64,000 nucleotides of DNA from Nyssa sinensis (lineage: Eukaryota > Streptophyta > Magnoliopsida > Cornales > Nyssaceae). The number at the start of each line of letters is the position of its first letter. The first letter of the stretch is position 1. The notes under the pieces are model-generated. The model was not told the origin of the DNA. It worked only from the letters and a program-made list of their open reading frames with translations, and did no database searches. The stretch lies in contig VIRR01000480.1 of the NCBI GenBank assembly GCA_008638375.1, positions 248,001-312,000 of the forward strand, in the 5' to 3' direction. The position numbers and the translations under genes were made by a program. This document shows, piece by piece, positions 1 through 12,602 of the stretch.

Positions 1-169
1 CCAATCCCTTCTTAATCAACTCTTTTACCTGCTTTTGTAGAATCTGACTTTCCTTGGGACTCATCTGGTAATATGGACGATTAGGTAAACTGGCTCTCGG
101 TGTGAGATCAATTTGATGTTGTATGTCTCGCATGGGAGGCAACCCATCTAGTAGCTCTGACGGTATAAT
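1..169 (-). pseudogene. gypsy reverse transcriptase, N-terminal fragment
   Basis: The minus strand encodes SELLDGLPPMRDIQHQIDL, then a segment ending in QVKELIKKGL. This is the beginning of the plant gypsy RT domain (the region just before the fingers subdomain). The catalytic YxDD core lies outside the window. No stop is seen in this short piece. Confidence 0.75.
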
Positions 170-750
170 TTCCTGAAATTCCTCAAGCAAAGGTTTAGGT
201 GCGGGTGAGATTTTCAAAGACTCCCTGCCAACTTCTCCCCCAACTACCACAGTAAAAATCTCTCTAGATTCCTTAGTTTCCTCTATGAATTCGCCCCCAT
301 CCATCAGAAATACTGACTTGCCCTTTGACTTCGGTTCAACAATTGAAAATTCCTCTTTTATGGGTCCCAAAACGATCTTTAGGCCCCCCTTCATGAAAAC
401 ATATACGTTATCACGGCCCCTGTATGTAGTATCCACATCAAACTACCATGGTTGTCCCAAAATCATATGGCAGTCATCCATCTCCACCATGTCACATACA
501 ACCTCATCTGCATAATTCTTCCCAATTGAAAAACTAATGCAGCAAATTTCAGTTACCTTCACTTCAACACCCCGTTTAATCTAGCCAATCTTATATGATA
601 AAGAGTGTTTCTCAATCTACAAGCCTAACTTGGTAACCATTGCTTTCGACACTATATTTTCACTACTGCCACTATCAATAATGACATCACAAACCCTTTT
701 GTTCACAGTATATCTGGTTCGGAATATATTATGCCATTGAGATGGTTTTT
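170..750 (-). pseudogene. gypsy aspartic protease and linker to RT
   Basis: Reading the minus strand, the peptide VIIDSGSSENIVSKAM occurs near 690-650. It matches the active-site loop of retropepsins (Asp-Ser-Gly followed by a serine-rich turn). Further on, MILGQPW near 460 matches the C-terminal protease motif, but it is followed at once by a TAG stop. An acidic linker then leads to the RT start. Protease would process the gag-pol polyprotein. The stops and frame changes make it non-functional. Confidence 0.7.
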
Positions 751-751
751 C

Positions 752-1195
752 CTACAACAGAAGTTGCTGAACCACCAGAGAGCGTGATAGCAGCTCCCCT
801 TCGTCGCCACCCATTACCTCTTCCTTTTCATAAGTATAAGGCATTTTATTCTCGTCATTCTCTGTCTTGAATCTGCCATCTTCTTCTGGCTCCACTAAGT
901 TAATGGTACCCCTTTTAGGATATTGGTTGGAACGGTGCCCTGGCTGTCCGCATCTATAGCACTTATCAAACCCTGGACGAGCACAAGGGTTACGATGTGC
1001 CACTTCTGGTGGAACAGTGTTGGCTGGCTTTGATGGACCTCCACTGTTACCTATTTCGCGAGTGATGTTAGACAAAGGTGGTTGAGTCATTGTGAATTTT
1101 CCTATATTTACTGTAACACGATTGGAATCAAAGGAATTTCTTGCTATGATCGCCGCCTTCAATCTGTCTAATTGAGTTTCTGCCTTAATAGCCAA
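752..1195 (-). pseudogene. gypsy gag C-terminus with defective CCHC zinc knuckle
   Basis: This 147-residue open segment contains CYRCGQPGHRSNQYP, a nucleocapsid-type zinc knuckle of the C-X2-C-X4-H-X4-C pattern in which the last cysteine is replaced by tyrosine. Such knuckles bind the element RNA during packaging. The loss of one zinc ligand fits a decaying copy. It continues the gag piece at 1195-2019 and leads into the protease-RT region at lower coordinates. Confidence 0.75.
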
Positions 1196-2019
1196 CGCAA
1201 TGGCTTCGGTTAACGTGTAAACTATTTACATTGCAACTTGATCCTGTATAGCCCAACACAGTCCCCCAACAAACCTAGCAACTTGTTGCGCATCTGTTTC
1301 CAACAGGTTATTACACGACGACAGCCTATGAAATTCCTCTACATAAGCCTCGATTGTTCTACTTCCCTGCCGACAATCCTGATATTGTTGAAACAGAATC
1401 TACTTATAATTTGGAGGCAAATACCTAAATCGTAACAGTCGCATTATCTTAGCCTATGTCCGAACCATCCCCTTTCCTTGTGGCATCCGTTTAATTTGCA
1501 ACTACTCCCACCAAGCAGAAACTCCCCCCAATAGTTTGTACGCGACTAATTTCACCTTTTTATCTTTAGGAATATCCATATAATCAAAAAACCTCTCGAC
1601 TAATACCAACCAATCAAGAAACCCCTCGATCTGAAGTTGACCATTAAAATTGGGCATGTCCATCTTCATACGAAAGGTCTGTCGATCCTACTCCCCTTGG
1701 TAACCCCTCCAATTATTTCGGAGTATGGCTTCAGCATCTTCCTCATCCTCACTCGGGTTATCCTCATAGGCTAGCTGCCTACGTGGAATCTCAATGGCGT
1801 TCACGAACAACTTCAGCCCTCTCCTGGTAAGGTTGATGACCCGCAGAACCGTCGCCCCGCTGATTATTCCCTACCGTTAGCCTAGCAAGAGTCGTTTGGA
1901 TCTCCCGCAATGCTTGCTGGGTCTCACGCTGGAAAATTCTGAATTCAACCCCTGTAAACCATATCTTTCTCACGGTCACCGCCGTCAAGGACTTCGTTTT
2001 CGTTCCGTGCATTCGCCAT
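1195..2019 (-). pseudogene. gypsy gag N-terminal part, degenerate
   Basis: The likely gag start is the minus-strand ATG at 2019-2017 (MANARNENEVLDGG), about 30 nt downstream of the primer binding site. The reading then passes through several frames: 2148-1945, 2012-1791, and shorter pieces down to 1195. A gag capsid region is expected here. I see only short conserved-looking stretches in alternate frames, in keeping with an old copy. Function would be the structural capsid protein of the retrotransposon particle. Confidence 0.6.
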
Positions 2020-2036
2020 CTGAACAGGATTAAGCC

Positions 2037-2050
2037 TGCTCTGATACCAA
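2037..2050 (-). other. primer binding site, initiator tRNA-Met type
   Basis: The minus strand reads TGGTATCAGAGCAGG, the standard plant retrotransposon primer site complementary to the 3' end of initiator tRNA-Met. It lies 4 nt inside the proposed LTR end at 2055, which is the usual spacing and helps fix that LTR boundary. Confidence 0.85.
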
Positions 2051-2054
2051 CTGA

Positions 2055-2594
2055 TGTAGCGGAAGCTTATGAAGAAAAAGGGCACCGTTGCTTGCTTCTT
2101 GGAGAATCGCTCGAATCCACGAACAAAACGTAACACACTCAAATCCACGAGTTAAGAGAACAAGATCTCAGAAAGAAAATTCTTTATTGAATGAAAATTA
2201 ACCTTACAATAAAAAAAAATAGCCTTTTATATAGGCTGCAAAACCTAATTCGTCTAGAACTATAACTCCTAATTCAACTAGAACTATAACTTTAGGAAAG
2301 AAATAATTAAAATAAGGAGAAATACTAAAAATTCTAAAAATAAAAATATTCTAATTAAAAGTATAAATCAAAAGCCCTAAACTTAGTCAACAATTTGGTA
2401 AAAGGACAACTCTAAACGATAACTGCAGCTTCAGAAATTAAGCGGCACATTATTACCAAAAATAGCAAAAACGCGCTTTTGAATGCCAAAACGAAGGAAT
2501 TTGGCCGAAAAGTGGCATATGTCCTAGCAAAGTTAGGAGTATTGATCAGTACATCGATTCTAAGTCACCCACCAAATTTCATGCAATTCTAACA
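2055..2594 (-). repeat. 5' LTR of the minus-strand gypsy element
   Basis: Proposed ends, read on minus, are TGTTAGAATTG at 2594 and GCTACA at 2055, giving about 540 bp with TG...CA termini. A TATA-like TATATAAAAGG lies on minus near 2235-2224, with transcribed leader sequence after it. The inner end is well fixed by the primer site. The outer end is less certain because the partner LTR is outside the window and no target duplication can be compared. Confidence 0.65.
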
Positions 2595-5091
2595 TTTGAC
2601 CCTTCTCTCTCTATTAGTGCTTTTTTTCTGATTTTATTTTTTTTGGATGTCCCTCCGTGCTAGAAATTCTTTTACAATTTGTTCCACATCAAAGATGAAG
2701 GTTCCAAATGCAAAGGTTGACATTATTACTAATGCTGATCACAATACTGTTGTCCTAGGCAGAGAGAAGGATTTAACTCGGGACTTAGAGCGCACTTGGG
2801 CATCAGTTGCTGATACTACAGGAAAGGAATGTTGTTCGCTAAATGGTAATCCATGAAAGCTCTGTCCCTCTCTCTCTAAATTTTTTCCTCCTCTCTTGCA
2901 AAGCATTTTCAGATCTAAAAAATGAAATTTGTGGGAAATGATATTGGATTTCGGTGATAGGATACACATTTGGTTCATTGATCTGCTATATGATTTAAGT
3001 CAATATGTATACTGCTTAGGAGAATCAATGATCGTGCTGGTTCTCTACTCTTTCTTTAGTTTATGGTGATCTCAGAAAGTAGACTGTTTAAATAACTACA
3101 TGTGATGTGAACCGCTCCTCTTCTCGAATGAGTTAGCAATAAAGAAGAAATGAGCAGTTAGGGTAAGCTTTGTCCTCCGCATTTATCATCCATCTTTTTT
3201 TTTTTTTGCATTTTGATATTTTACACAAATCTAATGCATCATTGTGGTCAGTACCAACCTACAATTCAGTCTTTATCCACAATAGTTTAAGTTGATTACA
3301 ATCCCTACAAGTCTGTGTTCCAAGAAATTAATTTGTATTTTGCAGCAATGGATTGTTTAAGTTTGAGTCACTAGATAAATAAATTTCAAAATTATATTCA
3401 AGTTTGATTTATTAATTTTTTCAAGTCGATCTCGAATGAGTTTTTAATTGAACCAAACTCGAGTTGTTTGATTTTTTATTCAAATTAGATTTATTTATCA
3501 CGAAAGTGAACCTCGAACGAATCTCTAATTGAACTTGAATAACTTTACGGCCTGTGAAATTTGATTTTGAAATAAATAGAATGAGATTTTATTGAGTGGC
3601 TGGGTATCATGGCAATGTGCTGGTAGACTCAAAACATTTTATTTTACTGTATATTTGTATTATATTATTTTATACTTGTCAACGTTAGTCTCGTCAATAT
3701 GTTTTTTCTTTTTAATTTTTAGTTGTTTTCAAACGGAAGTTAAACTAAGCTAAATCATGAGATATTATATAGTAAAGATGACATAGTGACTAGATTATAT
3801 GTCGAAAGCAGGCAGTTTTTTTGGATTATATGTTTGATTTGAATTTCAAAAGGTTGAAGTGCAAGTGCTGGTATGGCACACTAAGAGTATGTTTGGCTGG
3901 CGGGAAAGGAAATTTGTCAATTCTATTCTTCAATTATTAGTTTCTATTTTAATTTCATTATTTCGTCGCAAAAAATCACACCTGAAGCATATATAAATTT
4001 TAAAAAAAAGTTTTTTTTGTTTACAGTAAACAGTTAATTATAACAAAATGATGAAATTAAAATAAGACTAAAACTTGAAAGATGAAACTAGCAAAATTGA
4101 AAAAATAAGAAGTAAAGTAAAATTAATTTACCCTATCCTTAATTATGATGACACATACCCATTTGTTACTTTTTATTAGAGATGGTCTTTGGTCAAAGTA
4201 TTTTTAAATGTCAATTCCTAATTATGACATATTCATTTAAAAGAGGGCCATATTTGACAGAAGATATAACATATACTTAAATTTTTGCATATCATGTAAA
4301 AATTTATTAAAATGACACATGGCAGTTGGTTAAGAAAAATAGTATAATTATTTTTTTAAAAAAAAAGCATTTTTAAAAAGCACTATTGAAACAAAAATAT
4401 TAAATTATAACATTTTAACACGGTAAGAATAATTCCGGTGAGCTAAATGAAACTATTAAAACTAAAATTTAATCGGCCAACAAACAAGTTATACTCCAAC
4501 AATAATTTTTCACTCCTCCTAAAATTAAATACCCTACTAACTATAACTTTTGTTTTAGTAAAATATTATTCACATCAATGCTTTGATATTAATGTTTTAG
4601 ATTTGATAGTATTTTTTTATTGTTTTCAATAATTGAATATGGTAGTTGAAAAAAAAAAATAGTAATTCTAAAAAAAAAAATTGAACATTTTATCATTGAA
4701 ATAAAAATATCAAAAAAAATATTATTTTGGTATTATAATACTATTAAAATTTAACTTTAATTGAATTAAAATAATTTTTATCATTAAAATTAGTTTAATA
4801 ATGCTAAAATATAACTTTAGCATAAAAAAATCACAGCTATGAAAAAAAGAGATAGAAAAATGCTACCGAATTTGCTTACTTATTTTTATTTATCGGCTAA
4901 TATGTTATAAACAAAACAAATGTATCATTACTCAAAACAAAACAAAAAATGATCATTCACTTTACCACTTATTTCTTCATCAAAAAACATTTGCTTACAT
5001 TCACCGTCTTGATTTGTATAATATTATATTTTTAAATTTATATTAATGACATGATACTACATTATTACTAATATTATAAATTATATAATTA
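2595..5091. other. AT-rich non-coding stretch
   Basis: No gene is recognised here. A 69-residue open frame at 2647-2856 (plus) has ordinary composition (centre VDIITNADHNTVVLGREKDL), but I cannot place it in a family and it has no obvious splice partners. The remainder is AT-rich with poly-A and poly-T runs. Confidence 0.5.
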
Positions 5092-5165
5092 ATATAATAC
5101 TAGTATCATGTGATTTAAGATAAAATATATATATTTTCTTAAATCACATGATACTAGTATTATAT
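5092..5165. repeat. long hairpin (74-bp inverted repeat)
   Basis: The 29-nt arms 5092-5120 and 5137-5165 are exact reverse complements. The loop is itself a self-complementary AAAATATATATATTTT, so the stem can extend with a 2-nt bulge to almost the full length. The arms are not simple (TA)n: they contain CTAGTATCATGTGATTTAAG. A short MITE or cruciform-forming element is likely. The flank runs into (TA)n at 5163-5185. Confidence 0.85.
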
Positions 5166-5375
5166 ATATATATATATATATATATGTGGTATTATCGGTA
5201 CAATGCCATCTCAAAAATTCCACACACAATAGCTAGTGTGGCTTCCATTCATTGGACGCAGCAAAGTACAAGGTTCACGGATGAATAGAGTTGCATTAAA
5301 AGTCATTTTTTAATACTAAAAATCATGGGCAAAGTCATGATTAACGTGTAGATGTTCCTCAAAGTTTTTATTTTA

Positions 5376-5812
5376 GAGTAAATTATATAGATTTTTTTAA
5401 ATTTTTTTTTTTTATAATTGTACTACTTTTTTATGTTTCCAAAATTATATTAATATTTTTCTATTTTACTTGATAAATTATAAATACTTTTTTCTAGTCA
5501 TATTTTTTTTATAAAATAACAAAACTATCTTTTTATTTTTTTAACTTTCTTTTTGACAAAATTTTTTTCATTTTCAAATAAATATTCATTAATATTAAAT
5601 TTATTTTTATACAGAATGAAAATAAGTTATTTATCTTAAATTTATTTTTACATAAAATAAAAAAAAATCATTAAAAATTGTTCGAAAAAATTAGTTTAAT
5701 TGAATAGAGGGAGATATTTGTAATTTGTTAATAACAGTAAAAAAAAGTTAGTGTAATTTTAGACCTCAGTATAATTTTCAGAAATCTTAAAAAATATCAA
5801 TGTAATTTACTC
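5376..5812. mobile_element. 437-bp MITE with GAGTAAATTAYAT terminal repeats
   Basis: The left end reads GAGTAAATTATAT and the right end is its near reverse complement (ATGTAATTTACTC). Imperfect similarity continues inward through T-rich sequence. Flanks are TTTTATTTTA on the left and TTTTATTTA on the right, consistent with a 9-bp duplication. The terminal core resembles the larger element at 5941-7481, suggesting both belong to one Mutator-like family. It carries no coding capacity. Confidence 0.7.
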
Positions 5813-5940
5813 TTTTATTTATAACTAACACTGTTTTAATAGCATTTTAATTTATAATTATATCATTTGTCCACAAAAATGAAAAAGTATAGTATATTTT
5901 GTCACACTATTTTTTTAATTTTTTTGAAATGAGTTAATTT

Positions 5941-7481
5941 AGGGTAAATTACACCTACATCCCCTGAGGTTTCTGACAATTGCAGAAACATCCCCTATAC
6001 TTTCTTAAATAACACTGCACCCCTTATGTTTTTAATGTTAGTAACAAACATTCCCCTGCCGTCCAACACCGTTAATGATCTAGACAGAGAACAATGACAT
6101 CAACATTATATTAAAAAAATTTAAAATACCAAATTTACCTTTCGATGTGAAAGAGTCAACCCACTTTCCCTCTTTTATTTCTCTCTCCTCCCGCAAATTT
6201 TTCCCTCACTTTTCCTGAGCAAACCCACCCACCGACGGCATCAATGCCACTCTCTCTCCCCTTCCTTCCACCCACGTCACCACCCCTTCCCTCCGTCCAC
6301 CACCATCGACAACACCTCCCCTTCCCATCACTAACCCCTCTATCTGCCATCATTGATCCTCCTTCCCTACAGGATTGGTGCTAGGTGGGTCTACAAATTT
6401 CGAGGCCGAAATAGGAGAAAATGAGAGGAATTCGAGAATGGTCCATCCCATCATAATGGATCTTTCCTACCACTACTTACTAGTGAATTGATTTAGGGAA
6501 GGAAAGAAATGTCGATTAAACAATTCCTCTCATCCCGATAAAGCGAGTCACCCGTGATTCGATAGTTCCATTTTTCACTGATGCAGGCCGATTGGGATCC
6601 TAGCAATCAAAGCACTGTGTTCGTTCCTTACCGTCCTTCCAATCAAATCTATTTGCAGGTGTCCAAAGGCAGGGGAAACAAAGGAGGGATTGATCGACCA
6701 ACTTGAACCATAACTTGATTCCATCTGTCTTGAATGAGGGAATTAAGGTAGGTATAGTCGAACTGAACGATTGTGTTGTTCATAAGGAATTAGGTGCTTC
6801 GGTTTATTGGCGATGGTCATGTTCAATGGTTGGAATCAACAAATTCGTCGATTCCCAGTGATGGACGAAAGCCAAAATGAGTGAATTACAGTGACATTGA
6901 ATGGCTTTGAGTCCCACCGTAATGTTGTAAGGGTAAATGGATGATCAAGATGGTGGAGGGGAGAAAACCAAAAGTTGATGGGGACGACACTGACTTCCAT
7001 GCCTCTGGCGATTACTCTCGATGCCGACCTCTTTTTCTCTCTAATTTCAATCGAATGCGAAATTTTTCGATCGTAGTCAAATATGAGGGTAGTGATCGAT
7101 GGTGGTTTGCATGATTGGCGGTGTTGGCGACATGGGTGGTGGCTATAACGCCAATGACATGCGGTGGTGGTTGAGGGTGGGATTGTGATGTACGCACAGT
7201 GGCGATGGGCAACCATTTTTGCGTGGTTAGGGCAGAGAAATTGAGAGAGAGAAGTTATACAAGGGTAAATATGAGAGAGGAAGAAAGAGAAAAGAGAAAT
7301 TCTGATTTTTGACTTTAAAATAATTATTAAAATATAAGTGGTATAAAGTGGTAAATGAACAGATTCTGTTAATATCATTTATCCGACATAATTGATAAGG
7401 GTGATAATGTTATTTCAGAAAGTATAGGGATGATTTTTGCAATTGTCAAAAACTTCAGGGAAGGTAGTTGTAATTTACCCT
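5941..7481. mobile_element. non-autonomous Mutator-like element, 1.54 kb
   Basis: Terminal inverted repeats of about 85 bp begin AGGGTAAATTACA at 5941 and end in the reverse complement at 7481. The two arms share the blocks TTGACAATTGCA-like and CCCTATACTTTC with scattered mismatches. Flanking TTAATTT at 5934-5940 and 7482-7488 is a 7-bp target duplication. The interior has no transposase. It is C-rich at 6170-6360 (plus), unlike the flanks, so it may hold captured host sequence. Antisense frames in it (7378-6836, 6353-6156) look like low-complexity chance ORFs. Confidence 0.8.
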
Positions 7482-7488
7482 TTAATTT

Positions 7489-8692
7489 ATTACTTTAAAT
7501 ATCATTTTTGATGTGTTAATTTTTTTTTTTTTTTTTTATCTATTCAAGATGATTAATTTTTATTTATAAAGTGATATGTAAATCCCCCTCAACACCACCC
7601 AAAGGTCCTGGTCTCGTGTATCCGGTGCTATAGTGGGGAGATAATTGTAAATTATTGAATTTAACAAGGCAGCCAAAGAAGTCCTGCAAAAAAAAAAAGA
7701 ATTATATCATTTTCCAAAACAAATGTCATTATTTATATATCTCTTGTTAAAGCCCTTGAAGGTAAATATTGAACATAAATTATCACCATTTCTTGCTCTG
7801 AAATCAAAAGTTATATTATCTTATTAAATTCACATTTAGGACTATAACTTATGTTTAATTAAATGTTTATATTTTCAAAATTAAAAGAGAAATTGGATTT
7901 CTTTTATTTCGATCATGAAGTTAAAAGAGTCAGAGGAGCTAGATCATTTTATATAAAATATTATCTGTCTACAAATTCTAGTTATATAATATTATTTTAT
8001 CTCAAATTGCTAACTATTAGGATCATTAATTTCCAAAGTTAGATAAAAAAACAAAATATCTATCATATTTTTTTTTACTAATTTGATTAAGAAATTATTA
8101 ATACTAATTTAAATAAAATTAGAAAATCAAAATATTCAAAAAATACAAAATAAAAAATTGGATGAAAATTTTGTTGGGAGCAACAGATCCGATTATCAGA
8201 TGCAATAAGAATAAGTAAATAGGAGAAATTTTATCATGAATTAGATCTATTGATTTAATCCATAATTCTTATTAATTACATCCTTTTACGTGGATTAGTA
8301 TTATTTTTATATATCTTAAAGATAAAACATGTTGTCTAAATAATATTCCATCAATGATCGGCCTATGCCACGTCAGTGGATCCACCTTTTTTACGTCAGT
8401 GTGTGCGTTGGATTGGTATATTGCAATGTATGATTAAACTACTAAGAAAAATTCACAATAATCCATCATTATTTAACTTAGTCGTTCCCTGTATTTTTCT
8501 AATCAAACATCCGTAAAAGTGCTGACGTGGTGTTGTTACGCAAAGGGCCATGCAGTCAGCAATGATTCACTTAAAAATATTCGTGAATTAGTATTTGGAA
8601 TAATTGTCGTTATCTACTGATTAACCATTATTTAAAGCTCTTGATGATATCTTCACTGTTTCTAAAACACTAATGCTTGCAAGTTGCAACAA
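7489..8692. other. AT-rich upstream region of the PGG pseudogene
   Basis: No gene is seen. Short blocks near 8340-8560 (ACGTCAGTGG, GCTGACGTGGTG) recur in altered form near 12860-12900 upstream of the second PGG gene, so this may be part of a duplicated unit. Confidence 0.4.
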
Positions 8693-9142
8693 TGGCTAAT
8701 CCACCTGAAAATACTAAGAGCTCTTCCTGCATCCAAACCTTCCTGCTCTTCCTGCAGTTGCCAAACCTTCAACCTCTGATTTTGCTGCCAGTCCTCCTGG
8801 TGGACCTTCGAAGCAGCAGAACTGTGAAGATCATGAAGTAGGAGGGGCCATTTACTCTTCTTCTAAAGTATCCTTTAAGACTTTCTTGGTTTGTAACACA
8901 CTCGCACTTGGCACCGCCATCCACCTGATACTGCGTCTGACTTATCAGTATGCATATTTCTTTAAAGTATTAATTGCTACATTTTCAATGGCTGGAACTT
9001 ATGTAGCAGCAATTACCGCTATTGCACCGCACAAGGATGATTACTACTTTTCTTACGCTGACGACAATTTAGGATTCATCTGCTTCGTGCTGGCAGCGCC
9101 TTTCCTAATACGGTATATGCAAGATCCACGTACCGAGCAGTA
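8693..9142 (+). pseudogene. PGG-domain membrane protein pseudogene, internally deleted
   Basis: The readable C-terminal part runs from about 8758 (AKPSTSDFAASPPGG) through VGGAIYSSSKVSFKTFLVCN to a stop at 9141-9143. It aligns by eye with the gene at 13744: VSFKTFLV-NTLALGTAIHLIL, then A-T-SM-GTYV-AIT. It ends with two hydrophobic segments. The probable start, ATG 8693 (followed by PPENTKSSS), is in another frame, and the first membrane segment (LLVAATLIAAVTFQVG in the sister gene) is missing. About 170 bp therefore appear deleted near 8745, with a frameshift. PGG domains are membrane modules usually found at the C-terminus of plant ankyrin-repeat proteins. No ankyrin repeats are seen here. 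Confidence 0.7.
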
Positions 9143-9463
9143 AAGATAAGCAGGAAACGCCCTAGTTCAGAATATATGGTGTACTTGTGGGGTGGGCATC
9201 GGTTCAGATGTTTCAGGTTTCAGCATAGTGTGACTTCCATGAAGTTAAGGTTGAGTTAGTGAAACTAGCTAGTTTTATTCCCTAGGCCTCCTCCACCCTG
9301 TTTTTAATTCCAAGGTTTTTCTATGATATAATATTGGACATTAATTATTATAGTTTGTTTAAAAATATTAAATAAAAAATCAAGTTTTTTCATTAATTTT
9401 AGAAAAATCTTTGGAGTTGATGAATAAAAATAATTAAATTTGATATATCAAACATTTTTTTGG

Positions 9464-9600
9464 ATAAATTACACTAACCTTCCATTAGGTTTATGATAAT
9501 TACATTAATTTTTTTCTTAATTTTTTAAAATTATCCTGACCTTCCCTATTTTTCAAAATAATATACAGATATCTCTCTCCTGTCGGACACAAGTTCTCCA
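9464..9600. mobile_element. fragment of AGGGTAAATTACA-type terminal repeat
   Basis: GGATAAATTACACTAACCTTCC followed by a GGTTT-TGATAATTA block resembles one terminal repeat of the element at 5941-7481. No matching opposite end was found nearby, so this is a broken or solo end. Confidence 0.5.
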
Positions 9601-12351
9601 CTCAAATTTTTGAAAAAATTAGGGTGAGTAAAATGTTTACAAGTTTTTAAATTTGTCCCCGCTAATTAATTTTTTTTTAAAACTTGCTCCCACTTAATTT
9701 GTTTTTACCAATTTTTTAATTAGTCATAATTGTAGATAGACACCAAAAAAAAAAAAAATGAATGATTAAATTATTAAATAATTTCATTTTTATTAGCTTA
9801 ATGTTTTTAGAAAGTTGGTGGTTTACATGCATAGTATAAAATAAACAAATATTTTAAACTCAAACCTCATTATTATCATAATAATTTTAATTGATATACT
9901 TTTTGATCCACTCATAGTATAGAATTTAGCCGCATTGAGGAATCTATTAAATAATTTTATTAACGAAATTTTTTAAATAACTTAGTGATTTAATATGAAA
10001 AAAGAGTCACTGACATTAGTTCTTTTTAAAGATGCTATTTTAATTGCTTGCTCATGTCATATTATCAAATCACATGTAAATTGTATCATGATTTAAGGTT
10101 TTAATACTAAATTTTAACATCTTTTCTTTAATTTTATTTATTCAATATATTTATAATTTGTAAAATAATGTATAAATAGTCATAATACGTAAAAGGTGGG
10201 GAAAAAAGTTAAAATAAAGCTTGTTACTTTTACTAGCGTGCAAAACCTTAAAAATAGTAAATGAAGATAACAAATTTCATGTGCAACGCACATATACTGT
10301 ATTACTAATATATATATATATATATATAATTATCCACCTATATGTAAAAGTTTGGTATAAAAAAGTTCTTAAAAAAAAAATATTTCATGTGCTTTTTACA
10401 TTGATTTAAACATTATTTAAATTATTACTTATGACTTTTATAATAAATCATTAAAAATAAGAAAATTATAATAACCGTCACACAATGCGATGATTACATG
10501 AAATAACTTTTCTGAATGAATGCATAGAAATTACAAAAGCTGGAAATTAAAATAACAGTAGTATAGAAAAACAAGTGTATCTAATTTTTTTTCCTTACAA
10601 ATATATACACGGAGCCACTTCTCTACTTTCATTCTTTTTGTCATAAATTTTTTTTTTAAAAGAATTTTATTAAAATTACACCAATCTCCTTAATACTCTA
10701 CCTCTAACATTATCTATAACAATTAAATATAATTCTAGACAAAAAAATATATACTTCTAGACAAAGTTCGCAAAACCAAGACATAAAATGATCAAAAAGA
10801 ATTTTGGTGTCATACGATATTTTTCAAAACTCTTCTTTACTTTGAAAGTTGGAATGCATAACAAAGCATTTTAGGTATAACAGATTTGATTTCCTAAAAA
10901 ATAAGAAAATTTATTTTAGAATTATTTAGTTTTTAATTTTAATTTACTCTAGTTTCTTAGTTTTATTAGAAATAATATAGAAAATATAAGAATTAATAAT
11001 TTTCTATTCAAATTAATAATCTTATTGTATTAGGATTAGTATAAAATTAAAATCTTGATTTTCTAGCACTATAAGTTCATATTCTTCATATTATTAATAA
11101 TATTTTAGTTTTGAAATTTGATAGTTATACTCTTTTGATGACGAGTCTCTTTGTTCTTAGTTGTCAGGAATTCCACTTATACATGAAAAACATTATGCTC
11201 AGATCACAATACGTTGAAAATTTAAGAAAGATGCAGAAGCTATTCTATATATATATATATATATATATAACATTAAAGTTCCCATACACCTTTTCATTAA
11301 AGTTCCTATTTAATTACTTTATGTTTGTTTCATAAATTGAATAAAAGTGAATTATTTATCCTTCTCTTTCTATTATTTGATCAATGTTATGGATCATTAT
11401 TTACTCTTGATATTATTAGTGAATCTCTTTCTTTTTTTAATCAAACACCGACTTCACATGATCATGAAAACATAAAAAGTCCCTTAATATTTTTGTGACT
11501 AAAATATCCTTCTATTTATATTTTGTGTATCTTTCAAATTTATGTAACAAAATCGTGGTGGATAGGATACGTGTTTCTATTAATAAGATAGTATATCACT
11601 AAAACAGAACTTCATGTGAAACCAAAAAATTATTCTATAAAAAAGATTTATTTTGAAAAAACCAGAAACAGTTCCTATTACAATATTGAAATACAAAATC
11701 AATTAAACGTAAAATAAAATTATACTTAATTAAACAATAGAAATATTTAAACTTAATTGAAACAGAACCTGTTTGCAGAATATAGATTTGCAGAACACGG
11801 ACTTTGTAGAATACAGGAAAAATTGATCAAGTCTTGTGTTGGACACAATGTTCTTAAGACAATTTATTATCCTCGTAGTGGTGCTTACGAGTTCAAGGCA
11901 ATATGTCTCTCCAGAATAAAATGATCTCTCCAATACAAAGGCAAATACTACCAATGTGTTCTGTCGAACCAAAAACTATGCAGAACCAAAAATTTTATAT
12001 TTGAGTTCTAAAAATCGAGATCTATTGAAAAAAAATTCATATTGTATATGAAATTTTTTTAAAAAAAATATCACAACAAAACAGTAAAAATTTATCCAGT
12101 AAAATAGTTAAATTTCACTATTTTTAAACAGTGAATTTAACTATTTTGCTAGAAACAATTATATTTAACTGTATTAAGTCTTAACAAAAAAAATGAGAGG
12201 GAGATAATGATTAAAAATAGCAAGAATTACAGTAAAAATTCATGATGTTAAGCAAATAATTTCACATGGGATGGGGTTGAATTTACACATAAAAGAGTAA
12301 ACTACAAAAAAATACAACCAACAGTCAAATATATGTGTGCTGCATGCGGTG

Positions 12352-12398
<47 letters not shown>

Positions 12399-12571
12399 GT
12401 AGTTTATTCCGAATTCCCTTTCCACACTTACACTCTAAGAAGCATGACTTGACCATTCAAAAATTCTCTCCACACCTACACTACAGGAAACATGATTTTA
12501 TCATTAAAAGAATAATTTCTTTAGAGCATAATTGTATAAATGAGAGCAGCGATGAGTTGTCTTATATATAG

Positions 12572-12602
<31 letters not shown>

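Larger units (their letters stand above)
1..2050 (-). mobile_element. Ty3/gypsy retrotransposon internal region, 3' part outside window
   Basis: On the minus strand this reads primer site, gag, protease and the beginning of reverse transcriptase, so the element runs leftward out of the window. The order and the RT opening (RDIQHQIDL followed by YYQMSPKE at about 55-150) are those of plant Ty3/gypsy pol. Gag and pol are broken by several stops and frameshifts, so this copy is dead. The right end is bounded by a primer binding site and an LTR at 2055-2594. The lineage within gypsy was not resolved. Confidence 0.85.

Noticed and set aside
2647..2856. exon of a known host gene
   Set aside because: The 69-residue frame looks protein-like but I recognise no family and no splice partners.
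6836..7378. 180-residue minus-strand protein gene in the Mutator-like element
   Set aside because: No family features, runs into the terminal repeat, and looks like a chance frame.
8886..9143. 85-residue frame as a complete small gene
   Set aside because: It is the C-terminal part of a deleted PGG gene; the homologous upstream residues are readable before this ATG.
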